From the NCBI GenBank assembly GCA_963682055.1, contig OY821748.1, forward strand, positions 3,167,001 through 3,231,000: DNA of 64,000 nucleotides. Direction: 5' to 3'. The DNA comes from Primula veris. Lineage: Eukaryota; Streptophyta; Magnoliopsida; Ericales; Primulaceae. Below, one piece after another: positions 48,301-64,000 of this stretch. Position 1 is the first letter of the stretch, and each line of letters begins with the position of its first letter. The notes under the pieces are model-generated. The model searched no databases. It saw only the letters and a program-made list of their open reading frames with translations, and was not told the DNA's origin. The translations under genes were made by a program, and so were the position numbers.

Positions 48301-49533
48301 ATTCTGTAGAAAATAGACTTTGCTCCTTCCTCTCCTCCAACAACTCAGATGACATGTGCAGCACATAGTTTTGCACTCGGGGCTTATGCAAAGCTACCGT
48401 GACTAAATTTTAACAAGAATCTAAGCTAAGTACCACTATAAGATCACCCCATTTTTAACTAAAGTGATTATTAAGGAATGATTAGACACCAGAACCCACG
48501 TCCACGACACAGTTCAGGTAGAGCAATTATCTGCACTCATTTGTACACTCCTTGCTACAAAATTCAACTTTAACCTGTTTTGTCCTGTTGTGTATTTTGT
48601 CTTTATTCCTAATGAGTAACAAGACGGGCAAGAGGTGTGTGCATTTTCCTAACGTAGGGTACGAAATATCGGTACCACATCATCGAAGTCGATACAGCAC
48701 TTATACCCAGCATATGTTTACGAAGCGGTGAAAAACACCTCTCATCACTCCAAAAGTGGAATTTACAAAAGCTGTTTTAAGTATTTTCTAACATTGTCAA
48801 TAAGCCTTCAAACGTGCACACCGTTTTGACTCACATAAAGTGTCTAAATCCGACCCAAGTGAACCAAACCCTAATAGAAAACCAAACAACTCCCAATTTC
48901 TCCAGTTAGCAGCTTGTATGCTCGCAGTCTTTAAGCTTAAGGTTTATTTTTTTTTAATTTCTATTGCATTCGGCTGGTCATTAAAAACTCGTAATTTCTG
49001 TTTTCTGACTTGAAAAGTCTATAAATTAATAAAAAGAACAAATACAACTAGCTTATTTCACTATCCCTCTCATACACTTTCAACAGGAATTTGATTAAAG
49101 AAAACCACATGCTAGTACATTATATGAGAATTATAAACTGTAATACTGTATTAGATTATGGAACAAACTCTATTTGGAGACAATTAAACCCAAATTATAC
49201 AGGGAAATTTGTTTGGGTTTTAAATTCATTTCGTTTCCAAATTTAATTCCGCTCGTTTAAAATACGACTATATCGACTCTAATTGGCCACTTTAAAAATA
49301 AAAAGTAAACAAGGTAACAATTGTAATTTACTATCAAAGTAAATATAGCTTAAATCACAGGAGATAGAAAACATGAAAGAGTATAAATAGAATGTGTACA
49401 TATACATATAGTTATATATATGTAAGTGTATATATATATATAGAGAGAGAGAGGACTGACTGTCGCGGGTGATGTGTCGGAAGTTCTTGTAGTCGCTTCC
49501 CTGCGATGACGTTTCGGAGTCGGACATCGACAT
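39365..49533 (-). CDS. KEULE: Sec1/Munc18 protein KEULE
   Basis: SM-family regulator of SNARE pairing. In Arabidopsis KEULE binds the cytokinesis syntaxin KNOLLE and is needed for vesicle fusion at the cell plate. Exons (minus): 49461-49533, 46759-46817, 46416-46497, 45665-45743, 45253-45303, 45048-45144, 44884-44916, 44365-44490, 44099-44290, 43304-43387, 43111-43209, 42952-43028, 42519-42615, 42119-42244, 41939-42034, 41283-41402, 41108-41185, 40316-40512, 39879-39969, 39684-39773, 39365-39421. Total 667 aa, against 666 in Arabidopsis KEULE. Recognisable blocks include [83 protein letters not shown], a serine-rich linker before [17 protein letters not shown], and the terminus LSLDDLQI. Intron 1 is 2.6 kb. 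A second in-frame ATG lies at 49527, two codons downstream; the first is chosen. SEC1A/SEC1B relatives are possible alternatives, but length and sequence fit KEULE. Confidence 0.93.
40995..41143. repeat. Tandem duplication of part of KEULE exon 17
   Basis: The interval 41068-41143 contains the last 36 bases of exon 17, its splice donor and 39 bases of intron. It is duplicated at 40995-41067. Both copies share CCTCTATCATA and AACGT-AAAGCTGCCAC. In the intronic echo the donor has become GAGGGGAAAA in place of GAG/GTGAAAA, and there is no acceptor. The echo is therefore not expected to be spliced in. Confidence 0.8.
43840..44074. mobile_element. Stowaway MITE in KEULE intron 9
   Basis: A 235-base element with terminal inverted repeats of more than 50 bases starting CTCCCTCCGTTCC, the canonical Stowaway (Tc1/mariner) terminus. 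It is bordered by TA at 43838-43839 and 44075-44076. The arms share TTTAATTGTCCACTACGAAA and TTTTGACCGGC. The right border is only 22 bases from the splice donor of exon 9 (exon edge 44099). No coding capacity. Confidence 0.92.
49374..49454. repeat. TA/TACA and GA microsatellite at the start of KEULE intron 1
   Basis: Simple repeats of TATA, TACA and GAGA type extend to within about 7 bases of the exon 1 donor at 49460. A matching simple repeat of (TA)n type lies in the leader at 49570-49600. Confidence 0.7.
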
Positions 49534-49701
49534 CGCTACTGATTTTGCTCTTTTGATCCAATCTCTCTCTCTCTATATATATGTATATATATATATATAT
49601 TTCTGTATATTGTATCTATATCTGTATGAATATTACTAATTAGGTGGTAACAGAGATCGAATTGATCGGAGTTACGCGGTAGAGTATAATTGAAAAAGGG
49701 A

Positions 49702-49704
<3 letters not shown>

Positions 49705-49733
<29 letters not shown>
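49705..49733 (-). repeat. CT(GA)n tract in KEULE leader/promoter
   Basis: About 14 uninterrupted GA dinucleotides (CT on the gene strand) lie 170-200 bases upstream of the KEULE ATG. CT-rich tracts are frequent in plant core promoters and leaders and can bind GAGA-binding BBR/BPC factors. A regulatory role here is inferred only from position. Confidence 0.6.
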
Positions 49734-49737
<4 letters not shown>

Positions 49738-49799
49738 GGGAGATACAATAAGAAAGATTTGGAATTGGGTTTGACGTTGTATTTGACCTCTAAGCACAA

Positions 49800-50185
49800 G
49801 GCTAAATTGGCCTGATCGCCGCCTAACTTGCAACTTTTAATCCGTCCGATCGGCTTTTGTCCAATCCGTTTAATCCGTCTAATCGGCTTTTAAGTTCCGT
49901 TTAGGTGTCGTCTAATTTGCGTCTAAGCGTGCCTTTTAGAACACACTGATTTTGACTAATCACCGTTTATACGCCGCCTAACTTGCGTTCAATCCGTTTA
50001 ATCCGTCTGATCGACTTTTAGGCGCCGCCTAATTTGCGCCTAAACACGCATTTTAGAACACTAATTTTGACTAAACACCGTTTATGCACCGCCTAACTTG
50101 CGTTATATTCGTCTAATCGGGTTTTAAGCTCTGTCTATGCACCTTCTAATTTGTGTATAAGCACGTCTTTTAAAACACTGGGTCA
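49800..50185. repeat. Minisatellite upstream of KEULE
   Basis: Three degenerate units start near 49820, 49975 and 50090. Each contains CCGCCTAACTTGC, AATCCGTCTAATCGGCTTTT (variable) and TAATTTGCG followed by CTTTTAGAACAC. Inside each unit two shorter half-repeats resemble one another (CTAACTTGCG and CTAATTTGCG). The block is more GC-rich than its surroundings. Confidence 0.75.
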
Positions 50186-51562
50186 AATGTACACTAATTA
50201 AATAATTAAACTAGTAGAAGGTGTATCAATATTTTATTAACTACAATTATAATGGGATGCGAGTGAAATGCACGTTTGATAAAATTGAAATATAATAGTA
50301 TTAGAAGATGTATGGATATTATTAACTAAAATTAACATTAGATTTAAGGAAAATGTGACTTTGATAAATAGAAAATGCGCATTTGGTAAATTTGAAATAT
50401 GATATCTATTACTACCATCTTAAAAAGAATGGTAAATTACAGGTTGAAAGAACTCCACCTAACATTAATAATTCGTATGGACATTATAAATAGCGTAAAA
50501 GTTAGTTAAATAATGATTATTTTTCTAAGTTTTGAGAATAAAAAGACTTTTGAAATCGAGTAACTCAAAGAAAAAGGGACCCTTTAAAACCGAGTTCCAT
50601 TTATGAGCTTCAAAAAATTGGTGTCTAAGGATTTGCATGAATGAGATTTTTACTTGAGAATAAAGATTTCTTAAAATCATAATAATCATAATTCATAAAT
50701 GATTACAGACTCAATTATTGTTATTAATTTGGAAAACAAAGCAAAAGACAAAAAAATATACAAAATGTAGAAGGATTAGGGAAACAAGAAATACTGAGAT
50801 GGTTTATAATCTTATTGTTCAATTTCCTTCAACTTAATTAAGCATTGTAAACTTTAAACAAACTTATTTGGAAACGATACTTATTACCAACATTAACCAA
50901 ACTCCTTTGACCGACACCATTGATCGGCAGTGTTGACGGCCGGTCTCTGGCTTGACCAGCATTGATCAGAAATGAAAAAAAATCCAAACAGTGAGAAAAA
51001 TAAATAAAATACCGGAAAAGTTCAAAAAAAATATCGTATACTAAAAAATAGTGCATATAACCTCAGATGCTTATTAATAGAAGTGGCATAAGTATAGCAA
51101 ATATTCGTTCCGGCCTTTGTCCCCATGACAGAAAACTGAATCATGTTCCAACTTTAAGCCTTACGGGGTTACCCCATGCTAATTACTAATTTCCACAGGT
51201 CAAATAAAAATGCATATGCACAAAAAGAACAATAAAAAATGAAGGCGACACACAAAACTTATTATTGAAAGAGAACCATCTGCAACGTAGTTTTCCTTTC
51301 ATATACAGCTTCTGTGCCACTAATTAAACTATATGATTGATCAACATACAATCGGGAAACTTCCAATAAAAAAATCGGACATCAAAACAAATGTTCTTAT
51401 AATCGTACACAGTTTCGAAACCAGGATAGGATTATATCATGGGAGGGGCCGATATCCATACCACATTTTATTATCAGGGGAGGTACTATGATCAGAAACT
51501 TTAGACCAAAGATAAAGTTTTGTTTATTTCATTTCTTTCATCTCACCACCAATTTCCTCTGA
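50186..51562. other. Intergenic region between KEULE and TGD1
   Basis: AT-rich non-coding DNA. The right part (about 51100-51562) probably contains the TGD1 3' UTR. No additional gene was recognised; the frame at 50838-51056 has no domain or conserved features. Confidence 0.5.
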
Positions 51563-53665
51563 TTATACACAACTCTTCAGTGCATCTCCAGCTCCTTGAA
51601 AGAAAATACACGAGAGAGCAAAATCAGCAATAAATATACCAAGAAGAGAAAGAACCACAGCCGAAGTAGTTGATTCCCCAACGCCTTTAGCACCTCCTAT
51701 AGTGGTAACTCCCCAAGTACAACTCACAATCGAAATAATCGCACCAAACACCTGTGACTTTATCATCGAGCTAATTATATCCCATGGTCTGAGGGCTCTA
51801 TAAGCCGAGTCCATAATAATATTAATACTAATCCCATAAACTCCTTCAGCTAAAAGAGCACTAGAAGCTAGGCCAACAGTAAAACACATTAAAGTCAAAA
51901 AAGGTAAAGCAATACAAGAGGCGATAACCCTAGGTGTAACAAGATAATCGACTGGGTTTGATCCAAGTACTCTAAGCGTATCCGTTTGCTCAGAGACCTG
52001 CATTAATTAATTTTAAGAAATCAAATACTGTCTGGGGGTCAGCTTTGAAAGTAATTAAAAATATATATAATTGCAAAACACCCACACGAATAATGCTAGT
52101 GAGCCAGAACAAAGGAGACAGGCTCCTTTCCTGGCTCTCTCTCTCAATTCCTGGCAGTGTCTTAGTTGTTGATTTTTCTTATACATACATTGCTGAAATA
52201 GTATATATATTTAGCACCCCAAAATCAAAACCAATCAAACAATATTTCTTACAGTAAGAAACTGAAATTAGACTATAGAAGAGCATATAATATCCTAATT
52301 TTACCCTAATAATGGTTCATCTCAGATTGGGAATAGATTCAATAACTCATGGAACATAGCTCGTTAAAAATTTAAATATTTTGACACAAAGTACCATTTA
52401 ATTAATTAGTTTACCTGCATTGTACCCAACTCTGCAGCGAACGAACTCCCAATACGACCAGCGACAACTATTGCTGTGATCACAGGGCTTAGCTCTCTAG
52501 AAAATGCTAAAGCTAAAACCCCACCAATGGATCTGTTTAGCCCTAACCTGATGATACAGAGGCATCGGGATATAGTTCCGGAAAAAATGGAGGAAAGATA
52601 AAATTAAAGAAACAAATTAATCATATTTTCGTATTTCTTAGATGTAACCATTCACGTATACCTTATTCTCATTTTTTTAACTGATGTGATGTGAAAAAGA
52701 TAACCGATAGATAATCAAGAGGTATAGCTTTTAGGTTTTAAAAAAATGGAACTCCGGAAGTGAAAGGGTGCTATTGTGCCTATAAGTAGGTGCTATTTCT
52801 TTGGAAAGATCAGACTCGTATGAACAAAAATGTACAGTTTTTAGTGTTGCTTCTCTCTGTAGTCTCTCCCTTTCCTTTCTCTCTGGATCTAAAGTCGTCA
52901 TTACCTGGTGAACTCTCTGACAAATTGTATCGTGAATGCCATGCCAACAAAAGCTGAGGTTAATAGACATACACCAAGTGATTTTGGACCTACTCTCTCT
53001 AGCTGCTGAAGAGTATTTCTCCAGTGGACTTTCCCCTTTAAAATCCGAAATATTACTTGGCCAGCCAAAATTAGAACAGATAATCCCCACCATAGGTACC
53101 GAGGAGGTGACCATTTGCTCAGAAAGCCATGTTCTGGTTCGTTCAATGTATGTGCGCTTGTATTTGTGGTTTCTTCAGGTGTAGAGAGGGAGAGATGTCC
53201 ATCAGCGGAATTAGAAACTGCAAACAATTTTGTGTTCAGAAACTTGCAGGTCTGGTTTCCCTTATGGAACTCGGTTTTTCTAATAAGTAAATATGATTTC
53301 AGGTCATGTGGTCTCATCAAGATCCCATGCTTGATGCGGAATGTCCTACAAATTGTTAAGAGCATATAAACAATGAAAATCACAATCTGTTTGGTTTAAT
53401 CTTATAAGAAAATACTTTGGATCATTCTGGGTAGATGAAAAGGTTGGGTACATCAGGCTTAAAACTTTTAGCATTTTCAGGCCACAAACCAGAAAAACTA
53501 AGCTCTTTTGCTGAGCAACCAAAGGTAATCCAATTTTAAAGCAACACAGAATCAATGAGAAGTTTAGACATCAAATTTTTTCACATAAATACACACATTA
53601 TCACAGAAGGAGATGCACCTGACCGGGAAATGTAAATTCGGATGAAGAAGTGAAGCAGTTTGCAT
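51563..53665 (-). CDS. TGD1: TGD1, chloroplast ABC lipid-importer permease
   Basis: MlaE-type permease subunit of the TGD1-2-3 transporter in the inner chloroplast envelope, which carries lipid from the ER pathway into plastids. Exons (minus): 53619-53665, 52905-53345, 52415-52547, 51563-51997. Total 351 aa; Arabidopsis TGD1 is 350. Exon 1 is only 47 bases (MQTASLLHPNLHFPV plus a split R) and was placed because its phase and N-terminal resemblance fit. Residues 1 to about 90 form a serine/threonine-rich transit peptide. The permease follows: WWGLSVLILAGQVIF (about 101-115), SLGVCLLTSAFVGMAFTIQF, the signature-like ELSPVITAIVVAGRIGSSFA, AAELGTMQVSEQTDTLRVLG, and the C-terminal membrane segments ending GAGDALKSCV. 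No lesions. It is divergent from PWD, about 4.5 kb away. Confidence 0.93.
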
Positions 53666-54479
53666 TACTGATCGTGTGTCTTTTTGTTCTTCTGAATTTG
53701 CTGTCTCCAATACATAGACTGCTTTGAGCCCTCGATCCAGAAATATATAACAAAGAACTCTATGAAACGGAATCGTCACATACGCTTGGCAACAAAGATA
53801 GCGATTGCTCTGCTCTTACAATGAAGAAAGATACAATCAAAGCTGTTTCACAGGAAAGGGAAGATATATAAATAAAAAAGTAATACAGAAAATCAAAGAC
53901 AAGAAGAGAAATACGACCGGATCAAGATAAGTGACTATTTCAGGTGTTCAAGGAAGTATATGAACCACGAACTGACTTAAAAGAAGAGCTTAAAACTTAA
54001 CTTACTCACGTCTTATTTAAATGAAACACACACAAAAAAATTATGAATTTCTAGCTTTGAGTCTGTTACTTATTTTGTCAATCCCATTTACCTTCCTATA
54101 GAAAAAAGACTTGATGTAGGAAGAAAAGTAGTAACTCTTTCTAAACCACAAGCTAGATCAAAGTGTGTGCAACGCGAGACAACTGATACTTTGATAGACT
54201 CTAAGAAAGGAAACTCCTTGACAATCGCATTCTTCATTTTCCATATTATACGAAAATAAATAAAAATAGACGCACATTCTTCATTACCATGTTGTGTTAC
54301 CCATGTAAAAGGGAAGCAAATCAAATGCAATACAGTACTATTTTCTTTAAGCCCGTGTTAACATATCCTTTTGGTTTCCATTCTTATTCCGAGGACTACT
54401 CTGCAAACTTTCTACACTCTTTGATAAAATTGGCAAAGATAGGACACTGATTAAAACAGAAGCGACTCAGTTTTGAAGA

Positions 54480-54640
54480 ACTCTAGCCTAAATTGCCGAA
54501 AGCAAAATTTTCCAAAATTAGTCATATAGTTCAAATGCTAAACTACATGATTAAAATTTGAAAATTTTAATTTCAGCAATTTTGATAGAAGTTCTTAGCT
54601 CGTCAAAATTGCATATAGCTTCGCAGAGCATAATAAAAAA
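54480..54640. mobile_element. Decayed Stowaway-family MITE relic
   Basis: Resembles the right half of the element at 43840-44074. The shared order is TATAGTTCAAATG (here) or TTTGAACTATATT (there), GAAAATTTTnATT, CAATTTTGATA, AAGTTCTT, GTCAAAATT and TTCG-AG. The CTCCCTCCGT termini are gone, so this is an old internal remnant. Confidence 0.5.
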
Positions 54641-56734
54641 GGGAATTATTTTTGCAAGGGTTTATTATACTTCTATTCACCAAGCTATATATATAAAAGT
54701 AGAATTAACCCTTCATTGTAATTTCCCTCACTTCAATTTATAGGTAGGACAGTAAATAATATCTCCGACATTTATAAAGAATTCCCAACACAATTTCTAA
54801 CTTATTATTATTTGTTTCCACACTTTTAATTGTACATACATAATGTTGTGTAATCGTATTTATAATCCTTAAATGAATTTGATTCTTAAAGAGAATGATG
54901 GTAAAAAGGAACAAATACTTACAGTAAATAAAACCAGCGCTATGATGAGCTGAATTGAGGTATAAATTGATTCCTAGAGAGAGAAAGAGAGAGTAAGGAC
55001 ATCAATCAATTGATCTAAATTTGCCCGTATAATAAACCCATATTCATTCAATTTACCATATGCTATGAAACTATGAATAGTATATTTTTTTTAAATATAA
55101 TATTAGGTGCCGTTTGGTTACGATATTATTAAGATAATAATATGTTATTTGAAAATAAGACCAGACAATTAATCCATTTGAGATTATATAACATCAATTT
55201 AACATCATTTCATGTACCAATGGTCGGAGCCGGACTAACAAAATTATTTTAGTGGGGTTTACTTCTGTATAAAATATTTGTTTTGCCAATTTAAATAAAA
55301 TCTTGAAAAAACGCAATATAATTTGCCTTTTGAGTGGGTTGTCCAGTATGCTCGGACTGTCCGCATCCCCTCCGGACCGGCTCTACCAACTATACATATG
55401 GTCCGGAGTTAAATGGCAGTGTTAGGTTTTATGGGTGCAAGAAGTCCAATTCCCAATTTCAAGTTATGGAACCAAACAAGGATTTATAGGTTTGAAAATA
55501 TATCATTATTGCTCCTTATGTTCTTTATGGTATGTTTTTTTTTTTTTTATGTGAAGCTAATGTATTTCGAGTGCCATCGATATTTAGAAAAACATGTTTC
55601 AATTTTTTTAAAATAAATGGAGCAAGTGAAACACATAAACTGATTTATACTCTAGTTTTCTGTATCCATTTATCTACTACATTGATCGAGTATTTCTTTA
55701 TCCAATTCCGTTACATTGAGTGAGTTTTGTCTATGAATATTAATGGCTTAACCTGAAAAGTGAAAATTTAACTGATGTGTGTATGTGTTTTGAAATGTCT
55801 GTTATAGAACTACATCGTAAAAAACTATTTAGTCAAGCAGTGAAGAGAAATATTGGTAAAGCTGTATTGAAACGATAATATTAATAACATTTAAACCTTA
55901 ATCAATGCAAATTATTTTTGTATTTAGAATTTAATACAACATGATTAAAAATGTATTTAATTGCAAAACCAATTATGTAATAAACTAATAATGGTTGTTC
56001 CATTACTTGCATATCAACTATAACATACTCAATTGAAAATTGTACTCCATTTTAAAATATAAATTCAATACACTAATTTTGATTGTTCTACGATATTAGT
56101 CAAATTTTCCAAAATAAAAATATTATAAATATTATGTAAAATTACATATTTGTCGTTTTTTTATTTTTAGAAAAATATGCATTAATAAAAATAGAGATAT
56201 AAATGATGGAAAGATAGTAGGACTCCATATAAAAAGTGTCAGGATTGCATTTCCTTAATAAATACGATTTTTCATAAGACTTGTTTTTAGAACCGATTGA
56301 GTGGTAGTATATATGTGAATTTTACTACTATTATTAGCAGATTAGTAAAACGCTGGACCGACACAACGATATAAACAAAAAAAACGTGCACTTTACTTAT
56401 ACATTAGTACTAATTATTAAATCAAAATAAAATTAAGAGGAAGTAGTACATTGGAATTTGGAATCATTTTATTATAGTTATCATCTTTCGTATGACAGAT
56501 TGCTCATGGGGATTCGTCATCTCCACTATCCATTCCCACGTGGTAATTTGTAGTACTGCTACTCGATTTGATTGGTTTAAGAAATACCATCTCTCTTTCA
56601 AATTTAGTACACCATGGTTTTACTTATATGGTACATTTAACTTATTGTAAAATTGTATACGATTATTAAGCCTTATTCATAATTAGTACTAATGTGGCCC
56701 ATAAAAGGAGTCCATTTAGTGTCTTATAAAATTA

Positions 56735-56900
56735 CTTAAAAGTTTGTCAAGTAAAAATTTGTATCAAAGTTACCGAAATCAAAATTTAATAATATAATTT
56801 AATTTTTAAACTATATAATTAACTTTAAAAAAAAAATCGACAATTTTAATTCATTATTTTTGACCGGCCAATATTGCACGACTATGTTTTTGGGAGGGGT
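56735..56900. mobile_element. Decayed Stowaway-family MITE relic
   Basis: Contains GTATCAAAGTTACCGAAAT, an AT-rich centre, and TTTTTGACCGGCCAATATTG followed by CACGACTATG. This matches the arm sequence TTGACCGGCCAA and ACGTAGTTTCG of the intact element at 43840-44074. Termini are heavily degraded. Confidence 0.45.
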
Positions 56901-58151
56901 GAGTACCACTTGACACTTAAATAATTTATATAAAATTAAGAGCATGTCCGTATATGCATTTTAAATTTATATAAAATAATTAATAAACTACTTAAATATC
57001 TCATATTTCTTGTGTGAGTAGTAGTGTATATTATCTTTGCCAACATTTGAAAAGGCCAAGGCTCTATCTTCACTATCACTCACTCTAAGTATACATGCAC
57101 CGCTAATACTTGCTCATGTTTTAGTCACGTAAAACATATACGGTACGTAGTGATATAAATATGATTCCGATAAATAAATTTAATATTTTTTTTAAAAATT
57201 AAATATCGAATGATTAAATATAATTAATTAACAATCGTATATAAAGAGTAACATACTGTTTTACTCTTATAAAAAATACACAACGATTTTGTTTGGAATA
57301 TAAATGTGTGAAAAATAACATTTTTTAAGTTATTTATATATTTGAATTGAATAATGACATATAAGAGTAATTGCAATATTAGAGTGAGGGTATTTTTGGA
57401 AAAATTGGGTAAAATTTGACAGGCTCAAAATGATAGGATTGTTTTATATTAATAGTATGATATCGGTGTCTATAGTATTAGTTTATGTGTAGGTGTTGAA
57501 ATAAATAATTACCTAAAACCTTTCTAATTTTATAAATTATAAATAAAACAAATACTAATACACGATTAGATATATGAAAGCATTATTCACGGTTAAAAAA
57601 TAGTAACTTCTAATATCCATTATTACAAGGATTTGAAACGAAAAATTAACGATCAGAACTCTTATAATAAAGCTGTGTTCTATCTATCTCTTAACTTTCA
57701 TTTTGATTTGCAGAGATTTCTAAGTTTATTTATAAAGTATATTTTTTATATTTTAATATTATTTAATAAATCGTAATTTAAAGTTTTATAATTAGTTTAC
57801 CCTTAATTTATAAATTTAAATTACACCCTGTGAGACTATGTGGGCTGCAATAATGGATGCTCCAGGGGTCTCTATTTTGTGCAGTCAATGTGTTTGATTG
57901 CATATTGTACCGTTAATTCGTGTATCGTTTTATCATTTTATATTAGATCTGAACCGTCGGATCTAAAACACTATTATAAAATAAAATACTAATCAAATCT
58001 AACCGGATCTAAATTAAAATGATTGATATATTTAAAGATAATGAACGGACAAAAGAAAAACCCATGCTCTAGTGTATATATATATAAATAAATAGATAGA
58101 TACATAGACATATGCATTATTATTAGTTGGTTACTTGCAAAATCTGCAATA

Positions 58152-64000
<5,849 letters not shown>

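Larger units (their letters stand above)
53666..58151. other. Intergenic region between divergent TGD1 and PWD
   Basis: No coding gene recognised. Its ends should contain the promoters and leaders of TGD1 and PWD; leader introns cannot be excluded. It holds two relics of the Stowaway family seen in KEULE intron 9 (about 54480-54640 and 56735-56900). It also holds a possible transposon end at 55107 (TTAGGTGCCGTTTGGTTA) and a fragment with GGTCGGAGCCGGACT near 55220. The rest is AT-rich. Confidence 0.6.

Noticed and set aside
49438..49733. GA and TA runs considered as a CRISPR-like or satellite array
   Set aside because: They are simple microsatellites without spacer structure, in a plant gene leader and intron.

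Overview
This window is nuclear DNA from a flowering plant, a eudicot and probably an asterid. The evidence is multi-exon genes with GT/AG introns, AT-rich introns and intergenic DNA, plant-only gene families (KIN-12 kinesin, KEULE, TGD1, PWD), transit-peptide-like N-termini, and plant transposon types (Stowaway, CACTA-type and Mutator-like MITEs, a Helitron end, an Au-like SINE). Species cannot be read from the sequence. Exon models were built by hand from GT/AG sites, reading-phase continuity and recalled family sequences. In every complete model the summed exon lengths divide by three.

Layout: 1-9109 has no recognisable gene and holds repeats. 9110-18958 (-) is a 17-exon KIN-12 kinesin. 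20806-25428 (+) is a 10-exon chloroplast S1-domain protein (SRRP1-like), divergent from the kinesin. 26047-28210 (-) and 33735-36182 (-) are two intact two-exon GT47 (MUR3-like) glycosyltransferase genes. They lie in a segmental duplication that includes their 3' and 5' flanks. 37591-38133 holds two broken GT47 3' ends joined head-to-head. 39365-49533 (-) is a 21-exon Sec1/Munc18 gene, the KEULE orthologue (667 aa). 51563-53665 (-) is the four-exon chloroplast lipid-transporter permease TGD1 (351 aa). 58152 to the right edge (+) is the 5' third of phosphoglucan, water dikinase (PWD/GWD3).

Functional themes: KIN-12 and KEULE both act in cytokinesis (phragmoplast, and cell-plate vesicle fusion). 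The kinesin leader carries a near-consensus MSA mitotic element and a telo-box. SRRP1, TGD1 and PWD act in plastids on RNA, lipid import and starch. The GT47 pair is probably Golgi, for cell-wall polysaccharide. Nothing suggests these genes form a single pathway cluster.

The most unusual features are structural. PWD exon 1 is itself one unit of a degenerate tandem array filling intron 1. A partial copy of KEULE exon 17 sits in the adjacent intron with a destroyed splice donor. Two different GT47 gene ends form an inverted repeat. A non-autonomous Helitron and a SINE sit inside kinesin introns. I found no strong evidence for a wholly new biological system.
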